A DNA stretch of 36,648 bases from JAUQQI01 sp040289115. Its GTDB lineage: Bacteria > Chloroflexota > Dehalococcoidia > JAUQQI01. The stretch is from NCBI GenBank assembly GCA_040289115.1, contig PSKS01000019.1:1-36648 (forward strand), read 5' to 3'. The stretch's first letter is position 1. Each line of letters opens with the position of its first letter. Below are positions 15,028-22,592 of the stretch, piece by piece. Below the pieces are notes generated by a model. That model ran no database searches. It saw only the letters and a program-made list of their open reading frames with translations, and was not told where the DNA came from. A program made the position numbers and the translations under genes.

Positions 15028-15101
15028 CTGAGTCCTCGGTACGGCAGATACGGCGCGCATCGGCCGGGCTTAGTGGGAGGCAACTGCCACCGTCGGCGCG
15101 G

Positions 15102-15118
15102 GGGAAGGTGGCCTTCCC
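15102..15118 (+). terminator. Hairpin after the Cys-rich gene
   Basis: GGGAAGG (15102-15108) and CCTTCCC (15112-15118) form a perfect 7-bp stem with a 3-nt loop, 75 nt after the Cys-rich gene and upstream of the exporter promoter. It has no T-tract; a terminator role is tentative. Confidence 0.35.
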
Positions 15119-15192
15119 ACCCTTTGCGGGAGGCGTTCATCCGATGCAAAGGACGCTTCCCGTGGCCAATGCATTGAACCCCCGACATCACT

Positions 15193-15222
15193 TTGACGTA
15201 AACGTAACCTTCAGGGTATCCT
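15193..15222 (+). promoter_or_regulatory. Promoter of the ABC exporter pair, MerR-box-like
   Basis: TTGACG (15193-15198) and TATCCT (15217-15222) with an 18-bp spacer, ending 12 nt before ATG 15235. The spacer holds TAAACGTAACCTTCAGG (15199-15215), which matches the element upstream of the YceI gene at 15 of 17 positions. The partial dyad TGAcG...CG...CtTCA resembles operators of MerR-family regulators of the drug/LiuR type. Confidence 0.55.
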
Positions 15223-15234
15223 AAGAAGGGTCAG

Positions 15235-16998
15235 ATGCGGCGCTGGGTCCTGGTTCGGCTGTTGAAATTCCTGGGGAAGTATCGGGGCTGGGTTTTTCTG
15301 GCCTATTTTTGTTTGCTCTGCGCCTCCGGCTTCGGGCTGGCCATCCCATGGCTCATCAAAGAGGTTATCGACTTCGGCCTTTGGGCTGGCAATTCGGGCT
15401 ACCTGGTGCTTGCCGGCGGCCTGGTCGTCCTCTTCAGCGTGGCCCGGGGGGCCTTTGCCTTTGGCCAGGGCTACCTATCGGAGGCCGTTTCCCAGCGGGC
15501 GGCCTACGACCTGCGCAACGCCCTCTTTGACAAGTTCCAGCGGCTCAGCTTCGCCTTCCACGACCGGGCTCAGACCGGCCAACTGATGTCCCGGGCCACC
15601 GCCGACGTCGAGGGGGTTCGGGTCTATCTCAACATCGGCATCATACGGCTCCTTACCGTGGCCGTGATGGTGCCGGCGGTCCTCATTCTGGCCCTTCAGG
15701 CTAACGTCCGGCTGGCGGCAATCCTTTTGGTCAGTGTGGTGGCCATCGGCCTCTGGGCCGTGAATATCTCGGCCCGGCTCCGGCCCGTCTGGCTACAGGT
15801 TCAGCAGGCGATGGGCGACCTGGGAACGGTCCTTCAGGAGAATCTGACGGGCATCCGGGTGGTGCAGGCCTTCTGCCAGGAGGAGGCCCAGCAGCGGCTC
15901 TACGACCGGTTTAACCGGCGGCTGCGGGAGCTCAGCCTGCGAGCCAGCCGGATCGGGGCCTTCCACCAGCCCTTCTTGCTCTTTATGCTTAACCTGGCGG
16001 TGGTGGCCACCCTCTGGGTTGGGGGCCGGGAGGTGATGGCGGGGAGGCTTACCCTGGGCGAGCTGGTGGCCTTCACCCAGTATCTGCTGATGCTCTTCAT
16101 GCCCGTCCGGGCCCTCGGCTGGGTGATGAGCATCTTCGCCCGGGCCCAGTCGGCCGGTGAGCGCATCTTTGAAATCTTGGACTCAGTTCAGGAGGTCCCC
16201 GAAAAGCCCGACGCCGTCGAGCTAAGGGGGGTCCGGGGCGAAGTGGTCTTTGAGAACGTGACCTTCGCCTACCCGGGCCGGCCGCCAAGCCTGCGGAATG
16301 TGAGCCTTCGGGTGCGGCCGGGGGAGGTTGTCGCCCTGGTGGGCCCCACCGGCAGCGGCAAAAGCACCCTGGTTCAGCTTATCCCCAGGTTCTACGACGT
16401 TACCTCCGGTCGGGTCCTCGTCGACGGCCACGACGTTCGGGACCTTAAGCTGGCCTCCCTCAGGCGCAATGTCGGCATCGTTCTGCAGGACACGTTTCTG
16501 TTTGCGGCCACAATCCGGGAGAACATCGCCTATGGCCGCCCGGACGCCACCGACGCCGAAGTTATCGCCGCGGCCAAGGCCGCCCGCATCCACGATTTTA
16601 TCATGAGCCTGCCCGCCGGCTACAACACCTGGGTGGGGGAGCGGGGCCTCACCCTTTCGGGCGGCCAGCGCCAGCGCATCGCCATCGCTCGGGTTCTGCT
16701 CCTTGACCCGAAAATCTTAATCCTGGACGACGCCCTGGCCAGCGTCGACGTCGAGACGGAGGCCGAGATTCAGGCGGCCCTGGAGACGGTCATGCGGGGT
16801 CGGACCACCTTTATCATTGCCCACCGGCTCCGGACGGTGCGGCTGGCCCATCGAGTGGTGGTTATGGTCAACGGGGAGGTGGTCGAGGAGGGTACCCACG
16901 TGGAGCTGCTGACCCGGGGCGGCTTCTACCGGCGGCTCTACGAGACGCAACTTCGGCCGCAGGCCGAGGCCGAACTTTTGATGCGGGGTGACGATTAA
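15235..16998 (+). CDS. ABC exporter half-transporter, subunit 1 (degenerate-site ATPase)
   Basis: A 587-residue fused TMD-NBD half-transporter of the type IV exporter fold (MsbA/BmrCD/TM287-288 type), with six N-terminal transmembrane helices (about 15-300). Walker A is GPTGSGKST (370-378) and the signature is LSGGQ (474-478). Walker B is ILILDDA, with Asp499 where the catalytic Glu should be. This Glu-to-Asp change marks the partner that contributes the degenerate ATP site in heterodimeric exporters. The H-loop IIAHRL is present. It starts 3 nt-coupled to its partner downstream. The substrate (drug, lipid or peptide) cannot be told. GAAGGG 4 nt before the ATG may serve as a weak ribosome site. 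Confidence 0.92.
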   Translation: MRRWVLVRLLKFLGKYRGWVFLAYFCLLCASGFGLAIPWLIKEVIDFGLWAGNSGYLVLAGGLVVLFSVARGAFAFGQGYLSEAVSQRAAYDLRNALFDKFQRLSFAFHDRAQTGQLMSRATADVEGVRVYLNIGIIRLLTVAVMVPAVLILALQANVRLAAILLVSVVAIGLWAVNISARLRPVWLQVQQAMGDLGTVLQENLTGIRVVQAFCQEEAQQRLYDRFNRRLRELSLRASRIGAFHQPFLLFMLNLAVVATLWVGGREVMAGRLTLGELVAFTQYLLMLFMPVRALGWVMSIFARAQSAGERIFEILDSVQEVPEKPDAVELRGVRGEVVFENVTFAYPGRPPSLRNVSLRVRPGEVVALVGPTGSGKSTLVQLIPRFYDVTSGRVLVDGHDVRDLKLASLRRNVGIVLQDTFLFAATIRENIAYGRPDATDAEVIAAAKAARIHDFIMSLPAGYNTWVGERGLTLSGGQRQRIAIARVLLLDPKILILDDALASVDVETEAEIQAALETVMRGRTTFIIAHRLRTVRLAHRVVVMVNGEVVEEGTHVELLTRGGFYRRLYETQLRPQAEAELLMRGDD

Positions 16999-17001
16999 GC
17001 G

Positions 17002-18861
17002 ATGATGATCGGACACTGGCACGGGGCCGGCATCCTCCGGCGCAGTGACCTGATGCTGGATGAGAAGGAGTTCGGCCGGGCCTTCGACTGGCCGGTCTAC
17101 CGCCGGCTTTTCGGGTTTGTAAGGCCCTACGCCGGCCCGATGGCCTTGAGCGCCCTTCTCACCCTGGTTTACACCGTAGCTAACCTACTCAACCCCTATC
17201 TTATTAAGCTGGCCATCGATGGGCCCATCGCCCACTCGGACCCGGTCGGCCTTGGGGTTTTATCCCTCCTTTTCCTGGCCAACAGCACCGCCTCCTGGCT
17301 GGCGCAGTTCGGGCAGACCTGGTTTCTCGCCTGGGTGGGTCAGCAGGTCCTCTACGACCTGAGCAGCCGGATGTTTAACCACGTCCAGCGCCTCAGTTCC
17401 AGCTTCTTCGACGCCAACGAGGTGGGCCGGATCATGTCCCGGGTCCAGAACGACGTTCAGGTGCTCCAGGAGCTCTTAGCCCAAGGAACGGTCTCCCTTG
17501 CCGCCGACGTGGTGACACTGTTTGGGATTCTGGCGGTCCTCTTCCAGATGAACCCTCGGCTGGCCCTACTCACCTACCTGGTTCTGCCCCTGCTGGTGGG
17601 AATTACCGTTATCTGGCAGCGGCGGGCCATTGAATCCTTCCGGCGGGTCCGGGCGGCCATCTCGGTGGTGAACGCGACCCTCCAGGAGAGCGTTTCGGGG
17701 GTCCGGGTGATCCAGGCGCTGGTTCGGGAGCGGGACAACCTGCGCCGATTTGACGCCCTGAACGAACAGCACCTGGAGGCCAACCTCCAGGCCGGCCGGG
17801 TCTCGGCCCTGATTTTGCCGGCGGTGGAGGTGGTTTCGGCCCTAGCCACGGCCTTGGTCATCGTCTTCGGCGGGGGGATGGTGCTGGCTGGGGAGCTCCA
17901 GGTCGGGGCGCTGGTCGCCTTCACCTTGTACATAAACCGGTTCTTTGACCCCATCCGGGACATCGCCATGCGCTACACCCTGCTCCAGCGGGGCACCGTG
18001 GCAGCCGAGCGGATCTTTGAGGTTCTGGATACCCGGCCGGAGGTGGCCGACGCCCCGGACGCGGTGGAGCTGCCGCCGGTCCGGGGGGAGGTGGTCTTTG
18101 ACAACGTCTGGTTCTGGTACGTTCCCGACGTGCCTGTACTCAAGGGGATAAACCTCCGGGTGGAGCCGGGCGAGACCCTCGCCCTGGTGGGGCCGACCGG
18201 GGCCGGTAAGAGCACCATCGTCCGGCTTATCCCGAGATTTTACGAGGTTAAGGAGGGCCGGATTTTGGTCGACGGCTACGACATCCGGAAGGTGACATTA
18301 AGGTCCCTCCGGCGGCAGATCGCCATTGTTCCCCAGGAGCCCTTCCTGTTTTCGGGGACGATTTACGACAACATTAAGTTTGCTCGGCCGGAGGCAGACG
18401 ATGCCCAGGTGATGGCGGCCGTCCGGGCCGTGGGTCTTGACGAGCTGGTGGCCGGATTGCCCCAGGGGCTCCATACCCCGGTGGGGGAGCGGGGCCAGAA
18501 CCTGAGCGTGGGCCAGCGCCAGCTTATCAGCTTTGCCCGGGCCCTTTTGGTCGACCCGAAAATTTTGATTTTAGACGAGGCCACCGCCCACCTGGATTCG
18601 CAGACTGAGTCCCGCCTGCAGGCAGCCCTCCGCCAGCTCCGGACCGGCCGGACGACCTTCATCATCGCCCATCGGCTCAACACCATCCGGGACGCCGACC
18701 GCATTGTGGTTCTGGATGGGGGGCGCATCGTGCAGGTGGGCACCCACGCCGAACTGCTCCGCCAGGACGGACTTTACCAGCGGCTCTACGAGGTGGGCTT
18801 CGGGGCGCTACCCACATACCGGCCCGCCGGGGACGGTTCGGCCGGAGCCCGGGCCCCATAG
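17002..18861 (+). CDS. ABC exporter half-transporter, subunit 2 (consensus-site ATPase)
   Basis: The 619-residue partner of the preceding gene, beginning 3 nt after its stop. The N-terminus MMIGHWHGAGILRR precedes the first helix, as in many exporters of this class. Walker A is GPTGAGKST (397-405). The signature is LSVGQ (501-505), a non-canonical third residue. Walker B ILILDEA carries the catalytic Glu526. The asymmetry is complementary: this subunit has the active Walker B and an altered signature, while its partner has the altered Walker B and a canonical signature, exactly as in TM287/288-like heterodimers. The C-terminus ends in a short low-complexity tail. Its stop codon lies inside the palindrome at 18848-18870. 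Confidence 0.92.
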   Translation: MMIGHWHGAGILRRSDLMLDEKEFGRAFDWPVYRRLFGFVRPYAGPMALSALLTLVYTVANLLNPYLIKLAIDGPIAHSDPVGLGVLSLLFLANSTASWLAQFGQTWFLAWVGQQVLYDLSSRMFNHVQRLSSSFFDANEVGRIMSRVQNDVQVLQELLAQGTVSLAADVVTLFGILAVLFQMNPRLALLTYLVLPLLVGITVIWQRRAIESFRRVRAAISVVNATLQESVSGVRVIQALVRERDNLRRFDALNEQHLEANLQAGRVSALILPAVEVVSALATALVIVFGGGMVLAGELQVGALVAFTLYINRFFDPIRDIAMRYTLLQRGTVAAERIFEVLDTRPEVADAPDAVELPPVRGEVVFDNVWFWYVPDVPVLKGINLRVEPGETLALVGPTGAGKSTIVRLIPRFYEVKEGRILVDGYDIRKVTLRSLRRQIAIVPQEPFLFSGTIYDNIKFARPEADDAQVMAAVRAVGLDELVAGLPQGLHTPVGERGQNLSVGQRQLISFARALLVDPKILILDEATAHLDSQTESRLQAALRQLRTGRTTFIIAHRLNTIRDADRIVVLDGGRIVQVGTHAELLRQDGLYQRLYEVGFGALPTYRPAGDGSAGARAP

Positions 18862-18870
18862 GGGCCCGGG
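18848..18870 (+). terminator. Perfect GC palindrome over the exporter stop codon
   Basis: CCCGGGCCCC, ATA, then GGGGCCCGGG: ten perfect base pairs with a 3-nt spacer. It contains the TAG stop of the exporter (18859-18861) and ends 8 bp before the larB -10 box. It can act as a terminator hairpin (no T-tract) or, as DNA, as an operator covering the -35 region of larB. Confidence 0.55.
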
Positions 18871-18878
18871 CGGTTGGG

Positions 18879-18884
18879 TATAAT
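18879..18884 (+). promoter_or_regulatory. -10 box TATAAT of the lar operon (leaderless geometry)
   Basis: A perfect TATAAT 6 nt before GTG 18891, the same distance as for the GNAT gene. The -35 position is occupied by the palindrome at 18848-18870. A leaderless larB message is inferred. Confidence 0.6.
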
Positions 18885-18890
18885 TGGCAG

Positions 18891-19652
18891 GTGATGGGCC
18901 TTAGGGAGCTTCTTTTTCGGCTGCAGCGTTCTGAAGTCAGCGTCGAAGAGGTCTTAGACTATCTTAAGGTCTGGCCTTACGAGGAGCTAGGCTACGCCAA
19001 GGTCGACCACCACCGGGGGCTGCGCAAGGGCTTCCCCGAGGTGGTCTTCGGCCCGGGCAAGACCCCGGACCAGGTGGCCGAAATCGTCGGCCGGCTGGCG
19101 GCCCAGGCCAAGTGCATCCTGGTGACTAAGACCTCCGCCGAGGCCTTTGAGGCCGTCCGGGCGGTGGTTCCCGACGCCCGCTTTCACGAGGTGGCCCGGG
19201 CCGTCTATGTGGACCGGCGGCCGAGCCCCAGCCTCAAGCCCGGGGTTGTGGTGGTGGCGGCCGGCACCGCCGACCTGCCGGTGGCCGAAGAGGCGGCCTT
19301 AACCTTGGAGCTTATGGGCAGCCGGCCCGACCGCATCTACGATGTGGGGGTTGCCGGCATCCACCGGCTCCTGGGGAACCTGGGCCGGTTGCGTTCGGCC
19401 CGGGCCGTGGTGGTGGTTGCCGGGATGGAGGGGGCCCTCCCCAGCGTGGTTGGGGGCCTGGTGGCCGCCCCGGTCATCGCCGTGCCTACCAGCGTCGGTT
19501 ACGGGGCCCACTTTGGGGGCCTTGCGCCCCTGCTTACGATGCTCAATGCGTGTGCGCCCGGGGTTGCGGTGGTGAACATCGACAACGGTTTTGGGGCGGG
19601 CTACTTGGCCGCCCTGATAAATCGGGGAGTTGAAGGTGAATCCGAAACTTGA
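18891..19652 (+). CDS. larB: LarB, nicotinic acid adenine dinucleotide carboxylase/hydrolase (nickel-pincer cofactor)
   Basis: The first enzyme of nickel-pincer nucleotide synthesis: it carboxylates the pyridinium ring of NaAD and cleaves the phosphoanhydride. The protein has 253 residues. The C-terminal half is a PurE-like domain (VVVVAAGTADLPVAEEAA...YDVGVAGIHRLL...AGMEGALPSVVGGL...VPTSVGYGA). LNACAPGVAVVNIDNGFGAG contains Cys221, equivalent to the catalytic Cys of the Lactiplantibacillus enzyme. The start is GTG 18891 or ATG 18894, just after a TATAAT, with no Shine-Dalgarno sequence. It overlaps larE by 17 nt. The lactate racemase apoenzyme gene larA is not in the window, so the enzyme that uses the cofactor lies elsewhere. 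Confidence 0.93.
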   Translation: MMGLRELLFRLQRSEVSVEEVLDYLKVWPYEELGYAKVDHHRGLRKGFPEVVFGPGKTPDQVAEIVGRLAAQAKCILVTKTSAEAFEAVRAVVPDARFHEVARAVYVDRRPSPSLKPGVVVVAAGTADLPVAEEAALTLELMGSRPDRIYDVGVAGIHRLLGNLGRLRSARAVVVVAGMEGALPSVVGGLVAAPVIAVPTSVGYGAHFGGLAPLLTMLNACAPGVAVVNIDNGFGAGYLAALINRGVEGESET

Positions 19653-20460
19653 GCGACTTAAGGAGATTTTGGGGGAGCTGGGCTCGGCGGTGGTAGCCTT
19701 TTCGGGCGGGGTGGACAGCAGCCTTTTAGCCTCGGTGGCCTACGAGGTTTTGGGGGAGCGGGCGGTGGCCGTGATCGGGTCTTCGCCGACGTATCCGCCG
19801 GAGGAGATTGCCGAGGCGGAGGCGATTGCCCGGGAGATCGGGATCCCTTACCGGGTGGTGGATACCGCGCAGCTTGAGGACCCGAGCTTTGTGGCGAATA
19901 ACCCGGCCCGGTGTTATCACTGTCGGCACGAGCTTTACACCAAGCTTGGGGAGTTTGCCCGGGCCAACGGTTACCGGTGGGTAATCGATGGGACGAACGC
20001 CGACGACCTGGGGGACTACCGGCCTGGGCTTAAGGCGGCCGAAAAGCTTGGGGTGAGGCATCCCCTTTGTGAGGCCGGGCTTACCAAGGCGGAGATAAGG
20101 GAGCTGGCCCGGGCGCGTGGGCTTAGGGTGTGGGATAAGCCGGCGTCGCCGTGTCTGGCGTCCCGTTTTCCGTACGGGCGGGTGATAACGTTGGGTGAGC
20201 TTAGGCAGGTTGCGGCGGCCGAGGCGTATTTGCGGGGGCTAGGGTTTAAGCAGGTGCGGGTGCGCCACCATGGGGAGCTGGCCCGGATCGAGGTGCTGGC
20301 CGAAGAGATCGTTCGGCTGGTGGCCCCAGAGGTGCGGGCCGGGGTGGTGGCCCGGTTTCGGGAGCTGGGATACCGTTACGTGACGGTGGACCTGGCGGGC
20401 TACCGGATGGGCAGTTTAAACGAGGCGCTCCTGGTCCAGACTCGCCTGCCCGGTCCATAG
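19636..20460 (+). CDS. larE: LarE, ATP-dependent sacrificial or cluster-type sulfur transferase (nickel-pincer cofactor)
   Basis: A PP-loop enzyme of 274 residues that adenylates the pyridinium dicarboxylate made by LarB and inserts two sulfurs. The PP-loop is FSGGVDSS (22-29). WDKPASPCLASRFPYG carries Cys173, the position of the sacrificial Cys in the Lactiplantibacillus protein. It additionally has RCYHC (Cys93, Cys96), so three cysteines are available; some LarE proteins use three Cys to hold a [4Fe-4S] cluster and act catalytically. The start is GTG 19636, with GGGGAG exactly 6 nt upstream; the in-frame TTG at 19630 abuts that site. Third codon positions are richer in G and T (GCG, GGG, TTT) than in larB and larC. 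Confidence 0.93.
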   Translation: MNPKLERLKEILGELGSAVVAFSGGVDSSLLASVAYEVLGERAVAVIGSSPTYPPEEIAEAEAIAREIGIPYRVVDTAQLEDPSFVANNPARCYHCRHELYTKLGEFARANGYRWVIDGTNADDLGDYRPGLKAAEKLGVRHPLCEAGLTKAEIRELARARGLRVWDKPASPCLASRFPYGRVITLGELRQVAAAEAYLRGLGFKQVRVRHHGELARIEVLAEEIVRLVAPEVRAGVVARFRELGYRYVTVDLAGYRMGSLNEALLVQTRLPGP

Positions 20461-20470
20461 CAACTTTGGC

Positions 20471-20561
20471 GGTGAGGGCCGCTTACTTTGACTGCTTTGC
20501 CGGAAAGTCCGAAAAGGAGGATCGTCATGGTGAGGGCCGCTTACTTTGACTGCTTTGCCGG
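20471..20561 (+). repeat. Perfect 33-bp direct repeat duplicating the 5' end of larC
   Basis: Positions 20471-20503 and 20529-20561 are identical over 33 bp, beginning GGTGAGGGCCGC and ending TGCTTTGCCGG, offset by 58 bp. The second copy is codons 1-12 of larC. The first copy, 11 nt after the larE stop, opens a GTG-started 25-codon frame (20472-20549) that repeats RAAYFDCFAG, then reads out of frame and stops at TGA inside the larC start region. The 25 bp between the copies holds the larC ribosome-binding site. Confidence 0.9.
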
Positions 20562-21744
20562 CGCCGCCGGGGATATGATTGTGGGCGCCCTGGTGGATGC
20601 CGGCGTCCCCCCTGAAACCCTCCTGACCGCTTTCGAAAGGCTGGACCTTTCCGGCTACTCGGTCCGGTTTGAGTCCGGCCGCCGCGGCCCGCTGGCCGGC
20701 ACGCGCTTCATTGTGGAGGCCCCGCCTGCCCATGGCCACGGCCGTCGGCTTAAAGAGGTCCTGGAAACCGTCGGGCGGGCCGGCCTTCCGCCCCGGGTAG
20801 CCGAGGGGGCGGCCGCCGTCTTTCGGCGGCTGGCCGAGGCCGAGGCTAGGGTCCACGGGACCGACGTCGACTCGGTCCACTTCCACGAGGTTGGGGCCGT
20901 GGACGCCATCCTGGACGTGGTGGGCGCCTTGGTCGGCCTGGAAGCCCTAGGAATCGGGGCGGTTTTCTGCTCGGCCTTGCCGGCGGGGGGCGGGGTGGTG
21001 GGCACGGCCCACGGCAACCTGCCCGTTCCGGCCCCGGCCGTTCTGGAGCTGCTGGCCGGGACGGGGGCGGTGGTGGTGCCCGCCCCGACCCCGGAAGCCG
21101 CCCACTACGAGCTGGTCACCCCGACGGCCGCGGCCATTTTCGCCACCGTCGCCCGCTTCGAACAGCCGGCCATGAAGGTCGAGGCCGTGGGCTACGGCCT
21201 GGGCAGTCGCGACTTGGAATCCCTGCCCAACGCCCTCCGGGTTTGGGTTGGGGAGGTGGCCGAGGTTCCGGCCGAACAGACCATCACCCTCCTCGAAACC
21301 AACATCGATGATATGCCCCCCGAGCTCTGCGGCTACCTGATGGAGCGGCTCTTCGAGGCCGGGGCCCGGGACGTCTGGTTCAGCCCTATCCAGATGAAGA
21401 AAAACCGACCCGGCATCCTGGTGAGTGTGCTGGCCCCGGCCCACCTTGAAGACCGCCTTCTCGATATCATCTTTCGGGAGACGACGACCCTCGGCGTCCG
21501 GCGCCGGCCGGTGGGCCGGCATGAGGTTGCCCGGGAGCTTTTTGAGTTCGACTCAAGCCTGGGCCCGGCGGCCGTGAAGGTCAAGCGCTGGGGGGGAAGA
21601 CCGGTGAGCATTGCACCCGAGTATGAGGTCTGCCGGGAGCTGGCCCGGCGAACCGGCCGCCCCCTCCAGGAGGTTTACCGGGTCGTCGAGTTGGAGGCGT
21701 GGCAAAAGCTTGCTACCCAGGAGGTGAGTGAACCGTGGAAATAA
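20527..21744 (+). CDS. larC: LarC, nickel insertase of the pincer cofactor (single-frame LarC1-LarC2)
   Basis: A CTP-dependent cyclometallase that inserts nickel into the dithio-pyridinium nucleotide. The protein has 405 residues. The N-terminal LarC1 part has YFDCFAGAAGDMIVGAL and VHFHEVGAVDAILDVVG. LVTPTAAAI and the LarC2 part follow (LLETNIDDMPPELCGYLMERL, FSPIQMKKNRPG, IAPEYEVCRELA). Both parts are in one continuous frame, so the programmed frameshift known from Lactiplantibacillus larC is not needed. AAGGAGG at 20514-20520 lies 6 nt before ATG 20527, and the conserved protein begins there. A longer frame from 20488 would translate the duplicated segment out of register and is rejected. 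The 3' end overlaps the next gene by 10 nt. Confidence 0.93.
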   Translation: MVRAAYFDCFAGAAGDMIVGALVDAGVPPETLLTAFERLDLSGYSVRFESGRRGPLAGTRFIVEAPPAHGHGRRLKEVLETVGRAGLPPRVAEGAAAVFRRLAEAEARVHGTDVDSVHFHEVGAVDAILDVVGALVGLEALGIGAVFCSALPAGGGVVGTAHGNLPVPAPAVLELLAGTGAVVVPAPTPEAAHYELVTPTAAAIFATVARFEQPAMKVEAVGYGLGSRDLESLPNALRVWVGEVAEVPAEQTITLLETNIDDMPPELCGYLMERLFEAGARDVWFSPIQMKKNRPGILVSVLAPAHLEDRLLDIIFRETTTLGVRRRPVGRHEVARELFEFDSSLGPAAVKVKRWGGRPVSIAPEYEVCRELARRTGRPLQEVYRVVELEAWQKLATQEVSEPWK

Positions 21745-22592
21745 AGACCGTCGGGGTTGTGGGCTGCGGCCTGATGGGCTCGGGGATAGCCGAGGTGTGC
21801 GCCCGGGCCGGGTATAACGTCGTCGTCAGGGAGGTGGATGAGGCCGCCCTGGACCAAGGGTTGCGGCGGATCCGGCAGTCGCTAGGTCGGGCCCTGGAGC
21901 GGGGCCGCATCGACCAGGCCACTTTTGAGCAGGTTCTGGGCCGGATTCGGGGCACGGTGAACATGGCCGACCTGGCCGAATCGGACTTCGTCATCGAGGC
22001 GGTGGTGGAAAACCTGGAGCTTAAAAGGCAGGTTTTCGCCGAGCTGGACCGCCTCTGCCGGGAGGGGGTAATTTTGGCCACGAATACCTCGTGCCTGCCC
22101 GTAACCGACATTGCGGCCGCCACCCGCCGGCCCAAGCTGGTCATCGGCACCCACTTTTTTAACCCGGCCCCGGTTATGCCCCTGGTGGAGGTCGTCCGGA
22201 CAATTTTAAACGACGAGGAAACGGTCGAAGTCACCCGACGCTTCTGCCAATCCCTGGGCAAGACGGTGGTGATTACCAAGGACCGGCCCGGCTTTATCGT
22301 CAACCGGCTGGCGATTCCCTTCCTGCTGGATGCCATCCGGATCCTGGAAGAGGGCCTCGGTACCAAGGAGGAGATCGACACGGCCGTTAGGCTGGGCCTT
22401 AATCACCCGATGGGCCCCTTTACCCTGCTGGATTTTGTGGGCCTGGATACGACCCTCTTCGTGGCCGACGCCATGTACCAGGAGTTTAAGGACCCCAGGT
22501 ACGCCGCTCCGCCCCTCCTGCGCCGGATGGTGGCCGCCGGCTTCTTGGGTCGGAAGTCTAACCGGGGCTTTTATGACTACTCGTCGGGGTAA
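21735..22592 (+). CDS. 3-hydroxybutyryl-CoA / 3-hydroxyacyl-CoA dehydrogenase
   Basis: An NAD(P)-dependent short 3-hydroxyacyl-CoA dehydrogenase of 285 residues, the normal length for stand-alone Hbd/PaaH/FadB2 enzymes. The Rossmann loop is GCGLMGSG (10-17). The catalytic His140 lies in GTHFFNPAPVMPLVEVV. ATNTSCLPVTDIA and RPGFIVNRLAIPFLLDAI are family signatures, and the C-terminal domain starts at LGLNHPMGPFTLLDFVGLD. It interconverts acetoacetyl-CoA-type and 3-hydroxybutyryl-CoA-type substrates in fatty-acid or butanoate metabolism. The GTG start at 21735 is inside the end of larC, with AGGAGGTGA upstream, so translation is coupled to the lar operon. A functional link to larC is not obvious. 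Confidence 0.92.
   Translation: MEIKTVGVVGCGLMGSGIAEVCARAGYNVVVREVDEAALDQGLRRIRQSLGRALERGRIDQATFEQVLGRIRGTVNMADLAESDFVIEAVVENLELKRQVFAELDRLCREGVILATNTSCLPVTDIAAATRRPKLVIGTHFFNPAPVMPLVEVVRTILNDEETVEVTRRFCQSLGKTVVITKDRPGFIVNRLAIPFLLDAIRILEEGLGTKEEIDTAVRLGLNHPMGPFTLLDFVGLDTTLFVADAMYQEFKDPRYAAPPLLRRMVAAGFLGRKSNRGFYDYSSG

Noticed and set aside
15235..18861. A complete ribosomal-peptide (RiPP/bacteriocin) cluster formed by the Cys-rich peptide and the exporter pair
   Set aside because: No modifying enzyme, no leader-peptidase domain in the ABC proteins, and a separate promoter precedes the exporter. Kept only as a minor alternative.
20488..20526. Upstream ATG 20488 as the larC start
   Set aside because: The extension MTALPESPKRRIV has no counterpart in LarC; it is the duplicated segment read in another frame. 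AAGGAGG 6 nt before ATG 20527 fixes the start.
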